A stretch of DNA of 64,000 nt from Ancylostoma caninum (taxonomy: Eukaryota > Nematoda > Chromadorea > Rhabditida > Ancylostomatidae). The translations under genes and the position numbers were made by a program. Position 1 is the first letter of the stretch. Every line of letters starts with the position of its first letter. Location of the stretch: positions 552,354 through 616,353 of the forward strand of contig JBAJFG010000491.1 in assembly GCA_037903475.1 (NCBI GenBank), read 5' to 3'. The notes beneath the pieces are model-generated. The model was not told the origin of the DNA. It did not search any database and saw only the letters and a program-made list of their open reading frames with translations. Shown piece after piece: positions 1-14,600 of this stretch.

Positions 1-1622
1 GCAGTTTGAACCACAGGAACATCTTAAGAATTTGCTTTCTGAGCCTCTCTCGGTCAAATAGCTGTCAACAACACAAAAAGGTGTTAGAGGATCGTTTTCC
101 TAAGTCTGCATGTGTTTAAACCGGACACTTTTTCCTATTTTCAGCGCAGATTTCGCGCAAATGTCAAGTAAATGTAAAGTATTATACATATTTATAGAAA
201 TGAATGGAGGAAACGGAACTCCAAGGGAACTCGAATGCCCAGAAGGTCAACATCTAAATACCTAGGAAGAGGTAATTCTCAAAAAAAAGTAAATTTGAAG
301 AAAGTGAGTTTTCGGTGACAATAGCAAAAAATTCCAAATGAAATAGAGTTTCTGAGCGGCAGTTCCATTCGCATTTGTAGGAAACCACTCAACTTCAAGC
401 GGCCATGAATAACTGAAAAATTGTAAAATCCTAAAAAAAATAATTTTTTTACGAATTTTGACCTCATCGCAAAGCTCTGATGCTAACCAAGGCCTATATG
501 TGCAACTGAGGTTACCCATTGTAAAGTATCCAAATCTACCCTTTAACTGGCACCTATCAGCATGTTTGGGCAGCGTTGTCAACATCGAGTTAATATGATA
601 TAACCCAGGTGAGCACACCGATGAGAATGATATTACCCGTCCTTTCAAAGATGCATAAGGGCTCAGGAGCATTAAATGCATCGCTGATGACACTCTGAAG
701 AAGGTTAGTTTCCCGCGGTAAAAGGCGTTACTTCTAGTTATTCGTCTCCAGGAGTGTTTATTCCTCTTTAGGTTTCTGAAAGAAAAAGAATAGAACTTTT
801 TGAGAGAATTTCTTGTGGAGAAGCCCTAGAAAATATAGATTTTTTCTGTGGTAATACATACTTGGTATTTGTGTCCGTCAAAATTACAATAGGACATTTA
901 TGGGACTGCTTTGGTGTGTTTATACTCACTCTACTCACTCCATGCGGTTGACGATTTCACGCATATAAATTATTTGAGAGCGGTTGCATTCTGAGTTGAA
1001 GAATGCTCGCTGTGATATTGATGCGGTAGTTGGCGGGGTTAATTTCGTTGCTGCTAGGATACCCGTACGGTGCTCTTGCTGTGTTTTAATCCAAAATCCA
1101 TGAACTAGAAGGTGTAATGGCTCGCGATCAAGTATAAACATAGCCTATGTGGAGCGAAAAAAAAATTAAAAAAGGAAAGAGAAATTTAGACGGATGTGCT
1201 TTGACCGGTAATAAAGTATTGTACATATACATACCATTTGAAAACTCAGGGCGATAAAATATAAGTGCATCAGTTGATTAAAATATAATAGTCTAAGTTC
1301 TAATCTAAAAACATGATAGAAATAAGCAAATCCTAAACAGCAGTTGCTTTCACATTTGATTGGCGAGAACTGGTCCCCGTCGACCCCTATACTTCCCAAT
1401 TAATTGACTGCTACATTGCTGTAAAAGTTTGCTTTCATCTGGATGTTGTTTAGGTCTTTTTCATGTTAATCTCCCACTGATTAACCGAGGGGGACCAGTT
1501 CTCGCTTATAAATATTTGAATACATTTTTTTTTCAACTAAGCACTCTTTGACAGCGAAACTACAATATGCTTCATATATGGAATGAACGTAACATTTAGA
1601 TTTTGAAAAGATTCAAGCAAAC
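1..1622. other. Intron or downstream part of the SLC6 gene, no exon recognised
   Basis: This AT-rich stretch should be intron of the symporter gene, because the exon at 1623-1754 ends in a clean donor and the next transmembrane segments are not found here on the minus strand. The open frames present give no SLC6 motifs. Only a small inverted repeat (1362-1505) stands out. Confidence 0.5.
1362..1505. repeat. Small inverted-repeat element
   Basis: A 16-base arm GCGAGAACTGGTCCCC (1363-1378) is matched by its reverse complement at 1490-1505, about 110 bases apart. The size and arrangement suggest a MITE remnant, but no clear target duplication is visible. Confidence 0.4.
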
Positions 1623-3672
1623 CTTTGAAAATTGGGCATATTTTGAACATGCCGAGGCCGCCGACGGATAGTAGCTGACCCCATGACGTTTCGAGAATGA
1701 ACAACGGTGCTCCGCAGAACACCAGTGAAATCACGTAAGGGATGAGGAATGCGCCTGAAAAAAGTCCACACGAGTATATTTCATAGTTGCCGCCGTCTGA
1801 ACGCCGCGACGTTTCCGAGCGTTTTGACATCCGATACACATGTAATCTGTTTGTGCGTTCAAATCAGCTGTTCACTGTTTTTAGCAGCGGCGTCCATATG
1901 TCGTTTCACCACCACAACCACACCACGATACTCGCACGCACGCAGTGACGTCGCAGTGCGAAGACGTCGCGTGGCGCAAGCGAGAACGTGTGTGGCTCGT
2001 TACGCTCTGGCAAGCAGCTAAAAAGCTGGCATTAATTGCCGGGCGATCGTCAATCGATCAGTCGGCCACTTTCCATCGGAGCCGATGAATCAAACCGCGA
2101 GGCCCGCGCAATTAATCGAGTCGTCATGCGGACTGCTGGCCGCGGGCCGCTCAGGCACGCCGGCTCGAGTCCGTTACAACGACCGGCCGTCTTACACAGC
2201 AACACAGAAACAGCCGGCTCTGCTGATGCGACCTGGGGTCGCGCGGCGTTGGCTGCCACAAAATTGTGCAGGTGGTGGTGGTGAGACACCGGTGGCCATG
2301 AGAATCTCCTTGAATAAGTGATATTTAAAGGAACGAATCTCTTCAAAAAAAGTTAAATTATTGCCAATCCGAAAAAAAGCGAAGGGATCATCCTTATTTG
2401 CTGCGCATATAGAATCAGAGCTATCCTCAACGTCGAGTTGCCCCCGGCCTTTGAATCTGAGCCAAATGTAGCCATGAATAAGCGGCTGATGATGGAATAT
2501 AAAGGGAATTCTTCCGAGAATGGTGGGGGGACGTCGTCATGTGCTGGTGAGGTGTTCGTGAAAGTAGAAGGTAAGAGACCCGAATGAGATGGCACTGTAG
2601 GAAACAGCATGCAAAAAAGAGGAGGAGACAGTATTTTTATCGAACAGAGCGGGGCGATTCTTCATTGAAGCAGGAGAAACAGCCAAGTGAGTAGCAAAGA
2701 ATAATCTAACAAATACGCGTTATCCTGAGAAATTATTGCTCAGTGCGTAGTCACGAGAACCGATTGTCGGTCCCTCACTGGTCGGATCGGGAGCCAATCA
2801 CGTGGTTGCAAATTTCCCGCCTCTTAGCTTAAAATTTGTATCACATGCAATCTTTGAGCCTCCACGTATAGAGGGGTTCTTTCATATCCTGAATTTCCTA
2901 CGTTGACACTCCTTTTCAAAAACATGGAAATCAGTGAAAATTGTGGAGAAAACCCCCAAAAAATAAAGGTAGAAGAAGAGGTTTTCCTGAATGAAAGAAT
3001 ACCTAATTCACCGAGCTGGATGAATATGACCTTATCATCACCTTCGACTCTTTAAGGCTAGAAGCTCAATACCAGTTTATTGGGACTTTTAAATCTGAAC
3101 GTCTACTTATACTCGTCCTTATTTTCTGTTAAATGAGAAGGCTATCTATCTAGAACTACAGCTCCCTATGTACCGTCAGTGGTTTCCCTTGATCCCTCCG
3201 ATTTTTAGCTGCACGCTGTCGTACCAGCAGCGACTCCTCGCATTTTGAAAAATAAAATAATTCAAATTATCATGCATAATTATCTACTACTATCGATAAC
3301 CTAGGCCAAGCAATAAAATGATGCCAGCAATATTAATTTCACCCCTGGATAACTGAAAAAAAAAACCACCGGCCCTGGCGTGACCATCGGCTGGGGCTGT
3401 GCATCATATCGCATCTGGATTGAAGCACATTTGTCGGAGCAGTGCATCAGGAAACTCATGAATTATTAATTGCCGCCAAAGCCGCGAAATTCAAAGCCAC
3501 AAATCTTCATGAACAATGTGCACGATTGCCTTACCTCCTCCGTTCTGGTAGCAGAGATACGGGAACCTCCACACGTTTCCCAGGCCAATGGCATAGCCAA
3601 TACAGCTCATGATAAAATCCGCCCATGAGCTCCATTGCTCACGCGGTGGCGTCTCCCGCGTTTCCATCAAAC
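1623..3672 (-). CDS. Sodium:neurotransmitter symporter (SLC6/SNF family), N-terminal exons, partial
   Basis: SLC6 proteins take up neurotransmitters or osmolytes with Na+ and Cl- at the plasma membrane. Two exons are seen on the minus strand: 3535-3672 and 1623-1754, joined in phase (a Gly codon is split). The first encodes the start of transmembrane segment 1 with the family signature [19 protein letters not shown], where the unwound [10 protein letters not shown] motif binds Na+ and substrate. The second encodes [15 protein letters not shown], then [13 protein letters not shown] and [16 protein letters not shown], covering segment 2 and the first internal loop. These resemble GABA-transporter-type (SNF-11/GAT) members more than others, but that subtype is inference. 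The ATG at 3667 could be the start, or an upstream coding exon may exist: the acceptor at 3673/3674 leaves an open codon. The 1780-base intron holds a GC-rich patch near 1860-2300. The C-terminal two thirds lie beyond the left edge. Confidence 0.9.
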
Positions 3673-6600
3673 CTGGAAAGGTGGAATTTAGGCGAAATAG
3701 CCATTAGCTCCTAGAAAAAAAAACTTCCTCGGGGTCAATTTTCAAGGACAGTAGGTGTTGTGAGTGAAAGACAACTAACTGGCTGCAATAAAATGTTTGG
3801 ATCGAGTTTCAAACGATAAAAAAATCGCTAGACTTTTATCTGCTCATTTTAGACCTTTTATGGCGGCATGCAGCTGCAAAACTCATTTCCGTATCTCATC
3901 AAAAAGTACACTTTCTAATCCTACCCTGTTTCAGAAGTTCAATTTCAGCGTGGCGCATTAAAAAAGTGTAAATTCCGCTGGCTATGGTGGCCATTTCACC
4001 CAGAATCGCTGGAGTTCCTTTGGACCATGAAAAGAAGAAAAAAAGGCAAAAACGGTAGGTAAAAATGGCCTCACGCTCGGTTTGATGATTAGAGGGTTTC
4101 CTGTCGACCATATGCTTCCCTGAAAAACCAGATGCATCCGAGCTTAACAGTATATTGTGGGAGATGCTCGGATAATAGCGGCTTAAACGAAGGGTTGAGA
4201 GAAAAACGCGAGGAGATGAGTTGAAATTTGATGACAAAGGCTTTGAGCATGGCAAAGAGGTGGCATATTCACAGCACAGCTCGTGTTCCACATGAAAAGC
4301 ATGGCTATTGATCATCATAGCAGCATCACACAGCTCGTATCACTTGATTACTCCTCTCAGGATCAAGTAATACATCGGATAAGTTCATTTCGAATGTTCG
4401 ATCACGAATTTTTCAAAAAGTAGGATTTTCCAGGAAGAAGTGATGTAGTACATCCTTGGAAAAGAGATAAGAAAAGCTGTAAGGCTCTGTTATTTTTGAG
4501 TAACTGATTTTCCGGATCGAAACCTGAATTTTCGATTGGATCAATTTAATTATCCGCTTTCCAGTCTATCCTATGTTTATCACCTACACCCACTCATTAC
4601 TTACTGAAGGATCGAGCCCGTCTGGTCTGTGCTGGATGAACGTGACCCGAACGCATGAACAACTGAGCAGGCCATGCCCCCTTCGCCCCGATCTTCTTTG
4701 GTTTCCCAGCCCGACGTGACAGAAATACACCCCGCGGATCTATGTCTGTCAGTCCGCGCTATGTCCACTTTTTTCCGGGGAACTGACAAGTTACAAAGTG
4801 TACTGTTACCAGTGCACGATATATTTACCCATTTTTTATCGGCTACGGTGAGATTGTTTAACGCAAGTGCGCCGCAGCACAGCAGTATTTCTGTGGGTGC
4901 TACGTGGATTGATGGATTGACCGGTCAGCTGAGCAAAATGGAGGCGAATATTTGCTCTTAAACTCGACATGATGAGACAGCTAAAGACAGCATTGCATTG
5001 CAGAGAGTCACCAGAAGAAAGGGCTTTTTATCCGTGGGGCTGGGATCTGGGGTGGCTGTAGTTTTGATGGGAGTTGCCGGGAGCATCAACGAGCAGATTG
5101 TTTGACTAGAAATCATGACACGGAGCGAGGCAAATAAAAAAGAAATTATATTTATCGATTTAGATAACAAGGTGATCATAACTGGAAAGGGACTTCCGGG
5201 TGACATACCGATAGATTAGAAGTTCGAAAAGTTCATTTACTGTCAGAATGGAGCACAAGTAGGGCAGAAGAACACGAAAAAAAGCCTGATCATTTTCCAG
5301 GATGAAATCCTTCTCAAGTTAGACAGATCCACGGTGGTACCCACATGATGGGAGAGAGCTATGGTACCCACATGATGGGAGAGAGCTAATTTTCGCAGGC
5401 CCACTGGATACTTCACTGGTCTAGTTACTTCCTGTGCTTCTTGTATGCAGGATAAAAAATAATTTTGTAGAACGAATAGTACAGCCTCTTATTTTCTCAT
5501 CTTCTCTGCCATTTAGTATTTTGTTATTATTATACTTAAGGGAAAGTAGAAGAAGTGTGGACGAACCCATTACTGTGCTGAATGCTCTTTCATATTACTT
5601 AACTCGCCCATAAAATGAGATCGTCGTTGGCCCCATAAAATCGTTGACGATGCCAGAAATCGGCCAGACTACATACATATAAAAGTATGACCTATGTGAT
5701 ATTAATATGATGAAGAGCAGCTAAAAAATAAAAGAAGTCCAAGTAAGGAAGTTTTTTTTTGTTCAATTGAACTTTGTGGATTTAGCGAGAAGCCTCTAGA
5801 AAGAATTTTTGGAGCATTCCCAATGGAAAATAGCCTCTAGGATAGAGCGAATGATGGCAAATCTCTAGAAGTAGCATCATCGGCATTTGCTCACGATTTG
5901 TTCGGAGATTCAGTAAGGGAATTGAAAAATATACAACCTCTTTTTTCAAAATCCAAGAAAAATTAATGTAGTAAGACTCCAAGCAAGACATGAGCAAATT
6001 ACTTGTAAACAGCAAAAGTGTGTGAACATTTTTTGTTGCATTTGGATAGGCAACGTAATTAAATCCATCTAGCAAGGGTTAAGGAAGTTTTGAACACCCT
6101 TCAGTACGCTTAAGTCGCACTATTCTCACTCCCAGCTACAATGTTAGTAAAAAATGTGGATAGGTTGCAAGTTGGATGTTGAATCCGTGTTCAGCACCCC
6201 AAATAAGCACCGTGTACAAAATTTGGGCAAAAAAAATACCTGGATGTCGGTGCAGACATACCCTTTGATGGGGTATGTACGGGCATTGCAAGGTGATTCA
6301 GCGTCTTTGGCTCTATGCAGACATTTGAAAGAATTCGAAATGTCATGGATAAGTATCGTTCCCTTCAAGTAACCATCACACATATGCGTCTTGTAATAGG
6401 CGAGAGAGCCGCCGGGAAAAGGTTTTTTTTTCCGGAGAAGCTCGATCATCAAATGCTGAAGGGTGCTAAAACCCATTGAATGCACCTAAAATGCTTGTTC
6501 GGGCCTGCTTATATCATAAAAAGATGCAGAAGTCGTGGGGACAGGAACAAGTTCGCTGGAAATTCAACCTTTCATGGCTTTTTCCCTAGAACGAATGAAG

Positions 6601-8539
6601 TGTGCAATCAAACAAGACGTCGACGTTGTCGGCCTCGCATCAGAAAAAATGTGTTAAAATTCAGCAACAAAAGCAGAAATTGTAGGATGTGAAGCACATC
6701 GACCGAGTTCTGCCACTTTCTGCGGCATTTCTGCTTAAGTTCTAGAAAAAAATTAAACACGTAAAGATGTAGAAATCCTTTGTGGAAGTGTGCAACAACG
6801 ATAAATCGAACAGATCTATGAGAAATGACGGGGAAAACGGCGATGTTCGAAAAATTGCATGATAGCATTGTAAAGTGTGACGTGTTGACACATTGGCAAC
6901 AGCTATAGAGTCGTAAAATTCAAATATTCACGCAGAAAAACTAGTGGGGCGGTGAGCGGGCCGGAATCGAGGTGAAGATAAAGGGTTAAGAGTTCATAAA
7001 CATTTGTGAGCTGCGTGATGGGCGCCTGCCAGCCAGCGGCTCCGCCCTCCTTCTCTCTCTCGCAATCTCTGATCCTCCACTGCTCTTCTGGATGGTTTCA
7101 ATTAAGACTAGGAACTATTGAACACTCTTTCAGCATTCTTCATTTCTAACATCGTGGATATATTGAGGTAATGAAAAGCAATATGTTCTGGTCAAGCTGT
7201 TTCTTGGGCCAAAATCAAAGCAAAACCACGATTCCAAAAATCGAAAATCCAAGTACTCTACTCCAGAAAGTGCATGAACAGGAGTAATCCGAAAAATAGT
7301 TGAACAGCTTAAAATATGATCGTAAAAGTGTCACGAAATGAAAAGCATGTGTAAACCGTTCAAATGTTTCATAGTACCACCGAATGAAAGAAGTAGTCTT
7401 CTTTATGGAGAATAAAATCGGACACTGAGGAAAGGCTTGTATGTTTTATCTAGTATGCTCATGAAATAATGCAAGGTAATTTTTGAATATTTGAGTTTTC
7501 TACCTCGAACATGTCGAAAATGTGAATGTTCAGAATAAAGGAAGCTTCCCTGTAGGAAAGAACAGAAGGGCTATGAAGCTACGACTTTGACTCTGGAATA
7601 CTGGGCTTCTCAATGGTCCACTTATTTAACTAATTAACTTTGTCAATTACTTAAATAAGTAGGCTATGTTGAAGAATTTGATCAATATTCTATGTATATG
7701 CTTTTCACCCTGTTTACTAAGGCCAGATTGCCCCGCGGATAGCTGTTCTGGGTCTTGATCTGGGATTGGTTGAATAAGTAGGCTATGTGGAAGAACCTAC
7801 CCGGAAGAATTTTCAGCGAAGAAGGAAAACTCTTCTACTAGAGAGATCCATTAGCATTTCCGGAATAGTTTCCACCGAGACGAGTTCTTGAGGCTGAATG
7901 TTGGTGTTGTGTAGAATATAAACTACGTATGATAAAGTTAGCAGTATGTGTCACTATTTCCGCCCGCACAAAAAAGCAGGAATCTGAGTACCTACCCGGG
8001 AATGTTTGTGAATTATTTTCCGAGAGGCTTCTCCGAAAATTTGAGATGTGTCTTATGTCTATTAACAAAACTCTGGGTTCTTAACTTTAGTTCTGAGGAG
8101 CTTGTTCATTTCGTGTGCGAAAATGAAATTTTTCTCTCCAAGAGCTCTCCTAATCTGCTACTTATGTGATGGAAAATTGGAGAGAACAAGCTAGGTTTTC
8201 ATAGATTATCGTCATTTACTCATCCTAGGCTTCTTCAGGTTAACTAGGCCGTGATTCCATAGCTCTCGTCAAGCCAAATCTCTTAGCAGCCCGAAAATAC
8301 CTTAAAGCTGCTTCTGACGTGAAATTCTATGAACAAGTACCAAAATAATACTAAAATCGCAGCTGAAGCAGATGCCACCCAAAAAAAGACCCTAGAGCTG
8401 GCACTCTTCGACACCATCAACGAATTTAATGCCGCCCTCCAGCACTTGGGCGGCTCCCGAATGCTAACATCACCATCTTAGAGGCAACATGGTCATAACT
8501 ATCTCAGAATTTTTTTAACGCTGGGTTAAAAATACCAAA
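3673..8539. other. Non-coding stretch, no gene supported
   Basis: Both strands were read; open frames are short, lack family motifs and lack paired splice sites. A possible non-coding or short coding first exon of the symporter gene may lie near 4605-4680 on the minus strand (it ends in a usable donor in a phase that could join 3672), but there is no protein similarity to support it. A 27-base tandem duplication occurs at 5336-5388. Confidence 0.4.
5336..5388. repeat. 27-base tandem duplication
   Basis: A 27-base unit starting GGTACCCACATGATGGGAGA is repeated immediately, the second copy lacking one base. A related stretch (CCACATGATGGGAGA) recurs near 11902. Confidence 0.8.
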
Positions 8540-8785
8540 AATACCAATGTAACACGTGAAATAAATGGCAGATGCGAGAACATTCACAATATGAGCATGT
8601 GACGCTTTTTCTCTAGCCGATACCCACACCAATACATCACTGCTATGATTGACCGCCATGATACTCTGGCAGAAGGTGGTGGCGTTGGTGGTGTCGGCGC
8701 TGGCCCAACAGATCGTGATAACAAAAACATAGCGATAAATTATAGCAGCTGTGATTACTAGGATTACGTGGCGTATTTCACTGAT
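8540..8785 (-). pseudogene. Possible orphan SRSX-like chemoreceptor exon (TM4-TM5 fragment)
   Basis: The minus strand has an open frame bounded by a plausible acceptor (just after 8786) and a plausible donor near 8540. It encodes two hydrophobic helices separated by a loop with a single Cys: RHVILVITAAIIYRYVFVI, then TTFCQ and a second helix NVLASAIYFTCYIGIFGIF. The order helix, ECL2-like Cys, Asn-bearing helix with a Tyr resembles TM4-TM5 of nematode SRSX receptors, such as the complete gene at 42757-47868. No neighbouring exons for TM1-3 or TM6-7 were found, so this is either a gene relic or a chance hydrophobic frame. Confidence 0.3.
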
Positions 8786-11579
8786 TACCCATGGGCCAGA
8801 TAATTGGCAATAGGTCACTCCCACAGCAATAGATGCGGTGATGATTCAATAAAATGCGGGGCGATTCTTCAAATCTCGAACAAGAGGGGAAGGCGGATGG
8901 GCTCGAAAATACGTGAACCAAAAAACTGAGGATTTCTCGGCACCACGACGAGTGAAGAAAAGTGAGCTCGTCCTTAGTGGGCGGGGTCATTGTCTTGTTA
9001 TTGGTGGATTCAAGCACCTCCTCTCTCCCTTTAATGTCAGCTCGGTATTTACAAAGCCAATTTTTTGCAGCAAATACATTGTACTCAATGAAAAAATTCG
9101 GATGTAATAGGGTGACGAATAAACACCAAGGGGAGTGGTCTAACGCCGGAACGCACCAGCCGTGCGGAAAGGGCACCGCCCATTTTCCCAGCTCTTAACT
9201 TCCACCTCTCCAATTTCCAGACTGAGGCATAATGTCGCGAATACAACATTAATATTGTTTCTTACCACATATTATGCTATATTTTCTTCTATAGTTACTG
9301 TATACATGTATATTGCTTGTGATTGCATATTATCGTATTATTATTTTCGTGGAATATTACCTATCTTCTATATTTATGTTCAGCCTGGTATATGGGAAAC
9401 TACGGGATCCGCTCGCACGGGCCACACCACAGAGTCGATCAATAATGGGAACCGGGATATCACTGCAATGTGCGGATGCGCAGACAACCAGAGCATCAAG
9501 ACGCAGAGGATGCGACACGTACAGGTGGGTTCGTACTACTGCATTCTTCTTCATACAATAAGAAAACATTTGTTTAGAAAAACTATAGATGATGCGTAGA
9601 TTCCAACGTTTTTGGCCACAACTTAGCGTTTTACTTTTTTCCAACTAAGTTGTGAAAAGTAGTAAGAAGGCAGAAGAATTTCCCTAGTTAACAAGAGCAA
9701 AAGCAAGAATTTTATAATTGTCTGTCAAGAATCAGGAAATCATTCGTGCATCTATCCGTGAAATAGTTTTTCTCACGGGCATTCCTATGAGCAGAAGAAA
9801 AGCGATGAAAAAACATAAGAATAATTAATCAAGACAGCAGGATATAGTTCCAGGATTACCAGGGCGCGAGAACCAGTCACCCACTAAGAAGAAAGCGTAA
9901 AGTACAGCTCAGAGACTATGCGGCTGCTTCGTTTCGATTGCCGACGACGATAGCATCATCAGTCGATCTCACAATCATCTCTATGGCCGGAGCCCGTAAA
10001 ACACCCTTTGAATTTCATTTTCTGGGCAAAGATTATTAATAATCTACTTTTTTACTGGGGATTACTCCTAATTCTTTTGCAATTCAGCTCTTAGCTCGAT
10101 TTTTGGAGAGTAATAAGTTTTTTTGCTAAGCAATAATTATAAATGCTCCCAGGCCACAGACCGGAACGAATCACGAACACATTTACGCTGGGAATTCCCA
10201 TCCCCAATCAAAGTGAAAGGAGTTGGCAACTATTTTCGTGGTTATACGCCTCGGGCCGTGTGCGCAAAGTGAAAATACGCCAATATGAGTATCAACGATG
10301 CGATCAACGACCCGGGCTAAAGCAGAGTGTGTGTATGCGAATTTCAGCTCCAATACCTCTCAGCTTCCATCATAAATACCATTGTAAAGGCAGCAAACAG
10401 GTAATTAAATCTAGTAGATGATTAGCCAGAAAGTAGCGAAAAAATCCATTAAAAACAGGCGACGCCGTTTTTAATGTCATACAGCTCACCAGGCCTCCCA
10501 TTTCTGGCTTGCAAAACATCCAGACAAAATGGAGTTAACAAGTACATGTAGATATATCGTAGGTGTCTTCTTTAAAATTCGCGAAATCAGCTGATTGATC
10601 GCTCCAAATCCCAAACTCGACATAACTCTGTTCGTTATAAACCTTTCGCAAAAAAAAAACACATACTTGAAATGAGCGCTCATCCGGTTACCCCACACCC
10701 CAACTTGATGTTTGGAGACCATGGAATTTTTGCATTTTTGCGGAGGTCACGGCCAGCAAGCTCCGCCTCACGAGTGGCAATTCACGATCAGAGGAGGTTG
10801 AGCCTCACCTCTCTGTATCCTCCAAAACTTTCTGAGAAATCTTCCATTTATAGCAAGTGCTGAATCCAACTCTGGATTTTTGTTGCAGACGGTCCGCGAC
10901 AAATATAGCGATGACAGAGCTGGACACCGAAATAGGTGACCATGAGGGGGAGGAGTGAGGAAAAGCTGGAGTTCACACCACATTCGAGAGCCAGTTTCAA
11001 AATGTTGGGCACAGTTTCAAAAATCAAACTCCCAAAAATGTTTTTGTAAACATTAATTAGTGAGAAGCAAAACAAAATAAAGATGAAACTGGAATAGATA
11101 TAAGGATTTAATGATGGCGTGATACAATTTCTTTGGAAATTTTGTGAAGTATTTCAAAAACTTGGCAGGCCTTTTTTTTTGGGGGGGGGGGAGGTGAGAG
11201 GAGACCCGTCCCATCACTGAAGCTGGACTTTCGATGTGACATTCTTTCGCACATTTTCAAAGGTAAAGATGTAGCAGGAGACAACACACCGAGACAAAGA
11301 GAGTAAACTGAGAAGAATTCAAAAAAAAAAGAAAACAAAACATGTTGGATAACCTAAGAATGCGATAAGACTCCTTCTCGTTTGCTCCAATGTCCCTACT
11401 ATATGCATTTTTTACCCTTCACAGAGGTAAAATCACTATACTTTCCTTGAGAAAGACCATCAGGAGAGGATTTTTGGTTACGAAAGCATAACAAATCTAT
11501 ATAAGTTGTAAGCGGGCATAAATTATGAGTGGCTACGGACTTTATCCATGTTTCAGAATGTTGGCAGGGACTGTACGAG

Positions 11580-11652
11580 AGAAGGTGAAAAAGAGAGCAA
11601 GAGAGAGAGTCAGACAGGGAGAGAGAGAAGGAGAGGGACAGATAGAGAGAGG
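11580..11652. repeat. GA-rich microsatellite
   Basis: Imperfect (GA)n-rich tract made of GAGA, GAGAGAG and GGGAGAGA blocks. Confidence 0.8.
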
Positions 11653-14600
11653 GCTGTGTAGGGTTGAAGACATTTCGAACCATCTGGAAAAGCTTCCAAT
11701 ATAAAGAAAATTTTTATAGAGTTACAAATTTAGTAGTTCCACCCCGAAGAATAATCAAAATATGATGTAGAGATCTAAATAATTGGGCGTTATCGCTACG
11801 CTACCGATTAGGACATGAGAAAGTGGGCGAGAACTTTTTCGTTGCATTTACTTTGTCACAAAATGACTCCTTATCTCTCGCTTTCAGGTCTTTCTTAGAT
11901 CCACATGATGGGAGACAGCCCCTTCAGTCCTTATCGAGAAAGCCACTGTCTCTTCAAATATGTCACTACTGATTTTGCCGTAGAAGAGTTTCATAAGCGT
12001 TTTTTCTAAAATGAAATTATCGACTCACCTCTCATTCTCTCTCAATGGCTTCATATTGATATATTCGGAGGAAATGCTATATATAAGTTTTCGAGGTGCT
12101 GCACTTCTGCTGTGTTTCTGCTGTAATCGTGATACACATAGGGTTCATCTTGTTTTTTTTTTCCATGGGTAAGTTTTAACCAGAGATCTATGGAACATCA
12201 TTATCTCGAAAATCGATGCTCTGGCAAAACCCCTACAACAAAAATGTGGGAGAGGACCAGGAAGGATTGTCTGTCTTTGTCAGATTGTCTTGGAAAGATG
12301 AGGAAAAGTCGTATGTAAGTACAAGAGGACTACAGCGAATTTGTGAGTTTGTTTAGTCAAAATTAGGCGTATTTTCACGAGTCGTACTACGTATTACGAA
12401 ATTTATTTACTACTACATTGATAAGTCACAAATGTAATCAATCCATATATTTGTGTATCATTTATATTCAGCGTCTCACTTCAGAAACCGTTTCCAAGGT
12501 TTTTCCAACAATATGGTCGAGCATATGTGAGCCTTTGAGAAAAATTTTACGCGCGAAATTCCAGGAAAACATTGATAACCCCATCATTCAAGAGTTTTTT
12601 TTTCGAAGAGAATGAACGGGTTTCTCAGCCAAGTGACCGACGCCTCATCATAAATGTGCTGTCGTTACTAATTGGTTTTGATATGATAAGAGGGCTACTA
12701 GTACAAACCACAATAGGTAAGCATCCGTAGAACAATTTTTTTGGCAATTTCGGAGCAATCCACATAATCCAATCTATACATTATCGGAATTAGTAATATC
12801 TCAAGTTCAAAAATAGGTGACAATGTGAGGATCTGTCTTTGAAGCGCTTCATTTTATGTATTCCGACATATGTATATGTACATACCGCGTAAGCAGTTTC
12901 GATGATTCTTGTCTTATCATTTTTTTATCACGCCGTCCTTTTTATTTATTTGTTTGCTTTTTTATTTTTGCATTGTTGCTTGTCCGTGTGTTTGCTTGTT
13001 TCTTCATTCTTCCATTTTCATACATGCACTGGTGGCGGAAACTATGATAAAATCAAGATTTCACAATTTCTCTTCACCTAAAATTGTTTCTAGATGAATT
13101 AATGAACGGAAGTGCTCGGCACTGTTCGTTGGCTACCTCATCTGGATCCAAGCGTTTCAGGATACAGGATACATACATACATATTAAGTTGGTATGATGG
13201 TCTTGCACCAAAATCTTTTTTTTCTATCCAGAATTCCTTGGTCTTGAAATGAAATTATTTGGCAATAGAACATGGTAGAGCGTTTTACGAAGTACTCCTC
13301 TCCTATAAAAATATGCAGACCAAGTTCCATTCATGAACAGTAATTTTATGATTGCTTGAAAAAAGTGTAGAACTTGATGCAAGGCTTCCGGACTAACCTA
13401 ATATAATAGTAACGACGGGAGAACAAGCATGGAGATCTAGACAGGCCCGTCAACTGTTCGATTTTCATGCTCACAAGAAGGTCTTGTTCTTCTACGCCTA
13501 GATGTTACCCTTCAAAATGTCATGGATGTGCCTGACATGTGACAGATAAGTTTAACAGCGTCTAATTATATCTGACAACTGTGATCACGTAATGTTCACA
13601 TCAAAGATGACAGACAAGTGGCAAATCGCTGTGTTTTTGGAAGAACGTAGAGACAGTGCTGAGAAGAAAATTCCAGAAAATCTGTACCTATGCGCGTTCT
13701 CGAAATAGTGGAAGTGGTGGATCAAAGAAGACTGAAATTGTGCTCCAGTAAAAATGAAGTTGCAGTTGAAATGGAAGGAACTGGAGATGAACAAATGAGT
13801 GGAGGTGGGGAAAGGGAGGAGTAGAAAACGGTTGGCCTGTTCATAGATAATGTGTATAAATGAGACAATAATGAAATATTTGGAAAACAGCTGTATTTTT
13901 TTGTTTCTAACTAAATCCCAAATGTCCTGCGTCTGGTCTGCGGTGTCATTTGCTGCAACCAAATCGCCAGTGCGGAGGCATCCCTCAAATTCCTCAGGGT
14001 TTCCCTTGCTGGTAGGATTTACATAAACTCCAGAAATGCGTACAAAAGTATGTTCTATCAGATGTTAAGTGATGAACCTTATTCTAGACTGAAATTTCCC
14101 TCCTTTCTTTCCATCTAAACTGTATAATCTTTCGGTTCTTCTCCATAATTTTGTAAAACTTCATGCCCATATGAGAGGACACGAAAAGGAGGACACAAAA
14201 ATAATACAGAGATCTGTAGAAGATATTGATGGGAAAGGGTAATAGTTTTGTACGAAGCAAGGTGGCGTCAAGAAAACAATAGTGATTTCAATAGAGATAT
14301 CCTGAAAAAAGCATATAGCGGAACGGCTATATCCTGGGGCATAGCTCCCAATCCCTGTGGCTCTGTAACATAAGTTGAGCTCTAGCGAGAGCGTACGTCA
14401 GTATGACCGCAGCAAAACATTGATATGCACTATCCTTGAAATGATGATGCTAGTTGGATTTCTCATTCAAATGATGTCCACTGTCACGTGGCCTCAGTCC
14501 TAGTCATTAAAGAGTGGATTTGCAGGTGGCGGGATTTGTTTATTGGTCAATAGCACTAGAAATCAGTGCCGATCTGATGAGCTTTTACCTAGTTTCTTGT

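Noticed and set aside
2036..2346. Overlapping open frames on both strands in a GC-rich patch
   Set aside because: The patch is inside the SLC6 intron 1755-3534; high GC lowers stop frequency, and neither frame has a recognisable motif.
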